Assembly (NCBI GenBank): GCA_937915885.1
Contig: CALGGP010000300.1
Location: 1-25,831 of the forward strand
Source of the DNA: an uncultured Selenomonadales bacterium
Lineage (GTDB): Bacteria > Bacillota > Negativicutes > Selenomonadales > Selenomonadaceae
DNA length: 25,831 nucleotides
Direction: 5' to 3'
Shown: piece after piece, positions 24,028 through 25,831 of the stretch
How positions within the stretch are numbered: position 1 is the stretch's first letter
How the letters are laid out: every line of letters starts with the position of its first letter
The notes under the pieces: model-generated
Seen by the model: the letters and a program-made list of their open reading frames with translations, nothing else
The model's database searches: none
What the model was told of the DNA's origin: nothing
Translations under genes and position numbers: made by a program

Positions 24028-24080
24028 CGAATATCCCTCCAATCGTTTGCAACATTATAACTCAACGCGGGGTGAAGTTT

Positions 24081-25790
24081 ATGAATGAAATTAAAATCGT
24101 GTTCGTCGGGCACGTCGACCACGGCAAGTCCACCGTCATCGGGCGGCTGCTGTTCGATACAAAGTCATTGCCCGAGGGCGTCGTAAAAAAAGTTCGGCGC
24201 ATCGCCAACGAGACCGGCAAGCCGTTCGAGTATGCGTATCTGCTCGACGCGTTTGAAGAGGAGCAGCAACAGGGCATCACGATTGACACGACGCAAATTC
24301 AGTTCGCGACCGACAAGCGCCCTTACGTAATAATCGACGCGCCGGGGCATAAGGAATTTCTCAAGAACATGATCAGCGGAGCGGCAAATGCCAACGCGGC
24401 GTTCCTCGTGATCGACGCGCGTCAAGGCGTCCGCGAGCAATCGAAGCGCCACGCCTATATGTTGAGCCTGCTCGGTATCAAGAACGTCAGCGTCGTCGTC
24501 AACAAAATGGATCTCGTCGAGTATTCTCAATCGACGTTCGATCGGATTGTCGACGACATAAAAAATTTTCTCCGACCGTTGGGCGTCGAGCCGAAAAAAT
24601 TTATTCCCGTCTCGGGCATGGTCGGCGACAACATCACGCGACCGTCGACGAATACTCCGTGGTATGACGGCGACACTTTGATTGAGGCGCTCGACGCGCT
24701 TGACGGCGACGATGATTCGGATCAAAAATTTTTGCGGCTCCCGATCCAAGATGTGTATAAATTCGACGAGCGACGGATCATCGCGGGGCGGATCGAGTCG
24801 GGCGTGATCTCCGTCGGCGATCGGATTAAAATTTTTCCCGAGGGGCGCGAGACGACCGTCCGCGAGATCGCTTATTGGCTCGAGCGCGATCGGAAAAATT
24901 CCGCGCGGAGCGGCGAATCGACGGGCATTTGTGTTGTCGACGAATTTTTCAATCGGCGCGGAGAATTGATCACTCGAGCCGACGATCAACCGCCGCATGT
25001 CTCCGATCGATTGCGGGCGTCGGTATTTTGGATGGGGCGCGCTCCTTTGACGCTCGACAAAAAATATAAATTGAAGTTGGCGACGCAAGAGGTCGAGGCG
25101 ACGGTTGAGCAGATCGTTCGCACGATCGACGCGGCAAGTCTCGAGAGTAAATCCGACGTGCGCGAGCTCAAAATTAACGACGTGGCGGAGATCATCGTCA
25201 AGCTCAAGCACGCGATTGCCTTTGACGTGTTCGGCGACTGTCGAGCGACGGGGCGTTTTGTGTTGGTCGACGGCTACGATGTGGCGGGCGGCGGGATCAT
25301 CAATGCGGCGGAGGCGTCGACGGTCGATGAGCGTCCGGCGTTTATCGGCGAGAACGTGACGGCGCACGGCGAGATTTTTGACGAGTTTTATTACGACGTG
25401 GAGCGGCAAGAGATCACGCACGTTGCGAGCCCCGTCAAGCACTCGTACCGCGTCGGCGACGAGATTCCGACGAACGGCATCAGCTATGATTATCCGTCGG
25501 ACTTCGATATTTTGATTCTGCGCGAGGACGCATTTATCAGCGTTCGCGACAAAAAAATTACCGCCATCGATCGGCTCGAGCGGTTTGAATATGAGGGCGC
25601 GCCGTTGGTGAACGGGCGGGGCTTCGGGATCAAAATTCATAATGCGGACGGCGTTCGGGCGATGATTGAAGAATATCGTCGGGTGCACACGCCGCCGATC
25701 GATCGCAAGGCGAAGGCGGAGTTCTCGAACCGATATTTTTTCTTCAACCAATTCCGCACGCTGAAATTTTATTTCGACTACGTCATTTAG
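24081..25790 (+). CDS. cysN: Sulfate adenylyltransferase subunit 1 (GTPase) with an extra C-terminal domain
   Basis: The EF-Tu-like GTPase that drives APS synthesis by CysD. It has 569 residues. G motifs are GHVDHGKS (10-17), the switch region around QGITIDT, DAPGH near 88, NKMD near 146 and VSG near 183. Domains II and III follow to about residue 410, ending in VLVDGYDVAGGGI. E. coli CysN ends near 475; here about 150 more residues follow, rich in Asp/Glu and aromatics and ending RYFFFNQFRTLKFYFDYVI. No Walker A motif of a fused APS kinase (CysC) is present. ATG 24081 has GGGGTG 6 bases upstream, which overlaps the in-frame GTG at 24072. It is separated from cysD by the reversed ogt gene. 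Confidence 0.93.
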   Translation: MNEIKIVFVGHVDHGKSTVIGRLLFDTKSLPEGVVKKVRRIANETGKPFEYAYLLDAFEEEQQQGITIDTTQIQFATDKRPYVIIDAPGHKEFLKNMISGAANANAAFLVIDARQGVREQSKRHAYMLSLLGIKNVSVVVNKMDLVEYSQSTFDRIVDDIKNFLRPLGVEPKKFIPVSGMVGDNITRPSTNTPWYDGDTLIEALDALDGDDDSDQKFLRLPIQDVYKFDERRIIAGRIESGVISVGDRIKIFPEGRETTVREIAYWLERDRKNSARSGESTGICVVDEFFNRRGELITRADDQPPHVSDRLRASVFWMGRAPLTLDKKYKLKLATQEVEATVEQIVRTIDAASLESKSDVRELKINDVAEIIVKLKHAIAFDVFGDCRATGRFVLVDGYDVAGGGIINAAEASTVDERPAFIGENVTAHGEIFDEFYYDVERQEITHVASPVKHSYRVGDEIPTNGISYDYPSDFDILILREDAFISVRDKKITAIDRLERFEYEGAPLVNGRGFGIKIHNADGVRAMIEEYRRVHTPPIDRKAKAEFSNRYFFFNQFRTLKFYFDYVI

Positions 25791-25796
25791 TCGCGT

Positions 25797-25831
25797 TCAA
25801 TCGTCGCTGAACAGGCTGAAGATGCCTCCGA
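25797..25831 (-). CDS. Possible 3' end of a minus-strand gene cut by the window edge
   Basis: The minus strand is open from the window end to TGA at 25797-25799, with the last residues GGIFSLFSDD. It would converge on cysN with a six-base gap. There is too little to name it, and it may be chance. Confidence 0.3.
   Translation of the reverse strand, partial: GGIFSLFSDD

Noticed and set aside
24081..25790. CysN-CysC fusion
   Set aside because: The C-terminal extension has no G-x-x-G-S-G-K-S type ATP-binding loop.
1..25831. tRNA, rRNA, riboswitch or prophage genes
   Set aside because: I searched the intergenic gaps, all under about 210 bases, and saw no cloverleaf, T-box, S-box or cobalamin riboswitch core, nor phage genes. 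A covariance-model search would be needed to be sure.

Overview
The window is about 25.8 kb of tightly packed bacterial chromosome with moderately high GC and little intergenic DNA. The gene set fits an anaerobic, flagellated, propionate-forming member of the Negativicutes (Selenomonas-like). The markers are a heterodimeric B12-dependent methylmalonyl-CoA mutase with its MeaB chaperone, a Selenomonas-type flagellin, part of a division/cell-wall (dcw) cluster, and an AprAB-type APS reductase with CysD/CysN ATP sulfurylase. The taxonomic placement is inferred from protein character only; there is no rRNA here.

Layout. (1) 21-1664, minus: an acyl-CoA synthetase, divergent from the mutase genes, with a recognisable promoter on each side of the gap. 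(2) 1852-8443, plus: mutA, mutB, a strong terminator, a new promoter, a free-standing GIY-YIG endonuclease with NUMOD3-like repeats, then meaB. (3) 8503-9957, plus: flagellin with a large variable insert. (4) 9980-18472, minus: a compact run read from high to low coordinates as mraY, cupin, murD, murG, Uma2 nuclease-fold protein, NlpC/P60 hydrolase, RlmD-type rRNA methyltransferase and a family 2 glycosyltransferase, most of them overlapping or nearly so. (5) 18666-25790: a sulfate assimilation region on the plus strand (aprA, pdxK, aprB, cysD, cysN) interrupted by minus-strand genes: a permease split by an amber codon, a 5'-truncated ArsR regulator, and an Ogt-type DNA repair methyltransferase.

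How the genes work together. MutA/MutB interconvert succinyl-CoA and methylmalonyl-CoA, and MeaB guards the cobalamin cofactor; this is the core of succinate-to-propionate fermentation. CysD/CysN make APS from sulfate, and AprA/AprB can reduce APS directly to sulfite, so no APS kinase or PAPS reductase is needed. The mraY-murD-murG run supplies lipid-linked peptidoglycan precursor. The glycosyltransferase converging on the flagellin gene could act on flagellin.

The most unusual features are at DNA level. The palindrome TCCGCGCGGA occurs 11 times in all reading frames and between genes, like a highly iterated palindrome. A perfect 19-bp inverted repeat built from an AATTAGG heptamer flanks cysD and carries the stop codons of two convergent genes. 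A GC-rich hairpin element sits exactly where the ArsR gene loses its N-terminal half. A G-rich plus A/T leader is shared by mraY and cysD. aprA appears to lack a standard start codon at its natural N-terminus.
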